Source: Ferrovibrio sp965278975 (GTDB taxonomy: Bacteria; Pseudomonadota; Alphaproteobacteria; Ferrovibrionales; Ferrovibrionaceae). Taken from it: a DNA stretch of 64,000 bases. The stretch is taken from the NCBI RefSeq assembly GCF_965278975.1, contig NZ_OZ257126.1:2480001-2544000 (forward strand), given 5' to 3'. A model generated the notes under the pieces. The model was not told the origin of the DNA. It made no database searches and saw nothing but the letters and a program-made list of their open reading frames with translations. Position 1 is the stretch's first letter, and the number at the start of each line of letters is the position of its first letter. The translations under genes were made by a program, and so were the position numbers. Shown here one piece after another: positions 62,821 through 64,000 of this stretch.

Positions 62821-63392
62821 GGCCGCAGCTTTCGGATGATGACGAGGTAGCGCGCCGGCTGTTTGGCGTCATTGCGAAAGCCATGCGGCTGGTCGAGCAT
62901 GGTGTAGAGGCAGTCGCCGGGGCCGATATCGAAAACCTCCGCGCCGAGATGGAAGCGCAGCCGGCCTTCCTGGCCCAGGATATGTTGGTCATAACCTGAT
63001 GGATCGAGTGCCGGATAATCGATGCGGGCGCCAGGCGGCAGCATACCCTGCACGATCTCCACCGCCGAAGCCGTGCCGCCCGGCGTTACCGCGCGGCGCT
63101 CGAAGCCGGTGGCCGGGTCACGCCAGAAGGGCTGCTCGGCGGCGGCGACGAAGCGCGTGCGGCGGATATCCTCGATCCCGGCCATCAGGCTCGACAGCGT
63201 TGTCTCCAGCCCGGCGCAGAGCCGCCCGAGCAAGGCCGCCGTGGGGCTGGATTCCCGCCGCTCGACCCGCGAGATCATTGCCCGGCTGACACCGGAGCGT
63301 TCCGCCAGCATATCGAGCGTCAGCCCCAGCTCCTCGCGGCGGGTTTTGAGCCGCGCGGCGATGCGGGCTTCGATGTCATCGGGATCATTCAT
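62817..63392 (-). CDS. XRE-cupin transcriptional regulator
   Basis: 191 aa. N-terminal HTH 'LGLTLDMLAERSGVSRAMISRVERRESSP', C-terminal cupin 'EGRLRFHLGAEVFDIGPGDCLYTMLDQPHGFRN'. This SinR/PuuR-like architecture senses a small molecule in the cupin. First in the operon with the two acetyltransferases, so probably a local regulator of them. Confidence 0.9.
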   Translation of the reverse strand: MNDPDDIEARIAARLKTRREELGLTLDMLAERSGVSRAMISRVERRESSPTAALLGRLCAGLETTLSSLMAGIEDIRRTRFVAAAEQPFWRDPATGFERRAVTPGGTASAVEIVQGMLPPGARIDYPALDPSGYDQHILGQEGRLRFHLGAEVFDIGPGDCLYTMLDQPHGFRNDAKQPARYLVIIRKLRP

Positions 63393-63417
63393 TAGAATAA
63401 ATCTACTATATTAGAAT
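63391..63417. promoter_or_regulatory. ATTAGAAT direct repeats at the XRE-cupin start
   Basis: ATTAGAAT at 63391-63398 and 63410-63417 (19 bp apart), within an AT-rich stretch that also forms an ATAAAT/ATTTAT dyad. Overlaps the start codon region; likely an autoregulatory operator. Confidence 0.5.
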
Positions 63418-63513
63418 TTATCAGGCAAGATGGCTTTTCACTTGCATTTCAAGCGATATGAGCAAGAAATGGATCATTAATATCTCATTTAAATATTATA
63501 TGATCTATTCATG

Positions 63514-63572
63514 ATCCATATTATTCTTGATCGGAAAGGGTGAAATGAGCCATAAACAATCCATATTATTCT
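63514..63572. promoter_or_regulatory. Direct repeats upstream of hipB-like gene
   Basis: ATCCATATTATTCT at 63514-63527 and again at 63559-63572, 45 bp apart, ending 30 bases before the start. Typical spacing for HipB-type operators. The remaining bases of this gap are AT-rich without a gene. Confidence 0.6.
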
Positions 63573-63602
63573 GATATGATATGTTTGTAGCTCAGGATTG
63601 CC

Positions 63603-63941
63603 ATGCCCAAACCCGCCGCCCGTGCCTCTTCCCGTTACAGCCGGGAAGCCATCGCTCTGCTCGGCCAGACCATCCGGCTGAAGCGGATCGAGCAGCGCAT
63701 TCCGGCCGCAAGCCTGGCCGAGCGCGCCGGCCTGTCGCGCGCCCTGTTGCGCCGCATCGAGCGCGGCGATCCCGGCTGCGGCATCGGTGCGGTGTTCGAG
63801 GTGGCGGCGATCCTCGGCGTGCCGCTGTTCGAGGCCGACCGGGCGCGGCTGAGCACACATCTGGCCCATGCCGGCGAGAAGCTCACCCTGCTGCCCAAGA
63901 CCGCGCGGCTGCCGCAGAAGGCGGTGAAAGATGACTTCTAG
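63603..63941 (+). CDS. HipB-like XRE antitoxin
   Basis: 112 aa. HTH 'LLGQTIRLKRIEQRIPAASL', 'AERAGLSRALLRRIERGDP', 'IGAVFEVAAILGVPLFE'. Ends in an 11-base overlap with the following HipA-like gene. Antitoxin and operon repressor by position and family. Confidence 0.82.
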   Translation: MPKPAARASSRYSREAIALLGQTIRLKRIEQRIPAASLAERAGLSRALLRRIERGDPGCGIGAVFEVAAILGVPLFEADRARLSTHLAHAGEKLTLLPKTARLPQKAVKDDF

Positions 63942-64000
63942 CGGTTACAGCGAAGCCTATGTCTGGATTTGGCTGCCGGGCGAGACCAGGCCGGTGGTGG
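63931..64000 (+). CDS. HipA-family kinase toxin, 5' end only
   Basis: 23 codons visible, running off the window. 'SEAYVWIWLPGETRPVV' is the characteristic N-terminal strand of HipA proteins (x-V-x-x-x-x-x-x-x-V-G/V). Coupled to the HipB-like gene. Confidence 0.7.
   Translation, partial: MTSSGYSEAYVWIWLPGETRPVV

Overview
The window reads as the edge of an alphaproteobacterial chromosome: high GC, Rhodospirillales-like core genes, and an encoded CCA on tRNA-Gly. The genus cannot be fixed from sequence alone. About three quarters of the window (1-48.56 kb) is accessory DNA. The remainder (48.6-64 kb) looks like ordinary backbone.

Layout. (1) 1-6.4 kb holds a Cus-type copper/silver efflux operon (outer membrane factor, CusB, CusA, then DUF411 and DUF305 proteins) and the wreck of a cation diffusion facilitator gene. 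(2) 7.2-12.56 kb is module A, a nine-gene unit ending in a 191-residue tyrosine recombinase. It is followed by a Phd/AbiEii-type toxin-antitoxin pair (12.6-13.8 kb). (3) 13,883-48,562 is a genomic island of about 34.6 kb in the 3' end of tRNA-Gly(CCC), bounded by a perfect 48-bp direct repeat, with its own 331-residue integrase next to the tRNA. Inside it, in order, are a RES toxin-antitoxin pair, a HUH-Rep-like protein, a cadmium/zinc/lead resistance block (DsbA/DsbB, P1B ATPase, MerR regulator, CzcCBA and accessory periplasmic proteins), module B (29.65-35.0 kb, a second diverged copy of module A), and a Druantia-like anti-phage operon followed by an FRG-domain gene. (4) 48.6-64 kb contains a thioesterase/MarR pair, acetyl-CoA synthetase, extensin-like protein, EpmA with EF-P, an HxlR regulator beside a two-subunit molybdenum hydroxylase, MFS and FUSC transporters, a regulator/acetyltransferase operon, and the start of a hipBA locus.

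How it works together. The Cus system would export monovalent copper/silver. The CadR-like regulator has MerR-type operators (19-bp spacers) in front of both the P-type ATPase and the divergent czc-side genes, so one sensor could coordinate inner-membrane and trans-envelope export of Zn/Cd/Pb.

The most unusual feature is the paired module. Nine genes recur in identical order, orientation and nearly identical length: dienelactone-hydrolase-like, two-TM protein, XRE regulator, DUF3768, three small unknowns, nitrilase-like protein and short recombinase. The copies also share non-coding control regions. In both, the module lies between a metal-efflux block and a toxin/defence block. I do not recognise it as a named system. 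It is the best candidate here for an undescribed mobile or regulatory unit.
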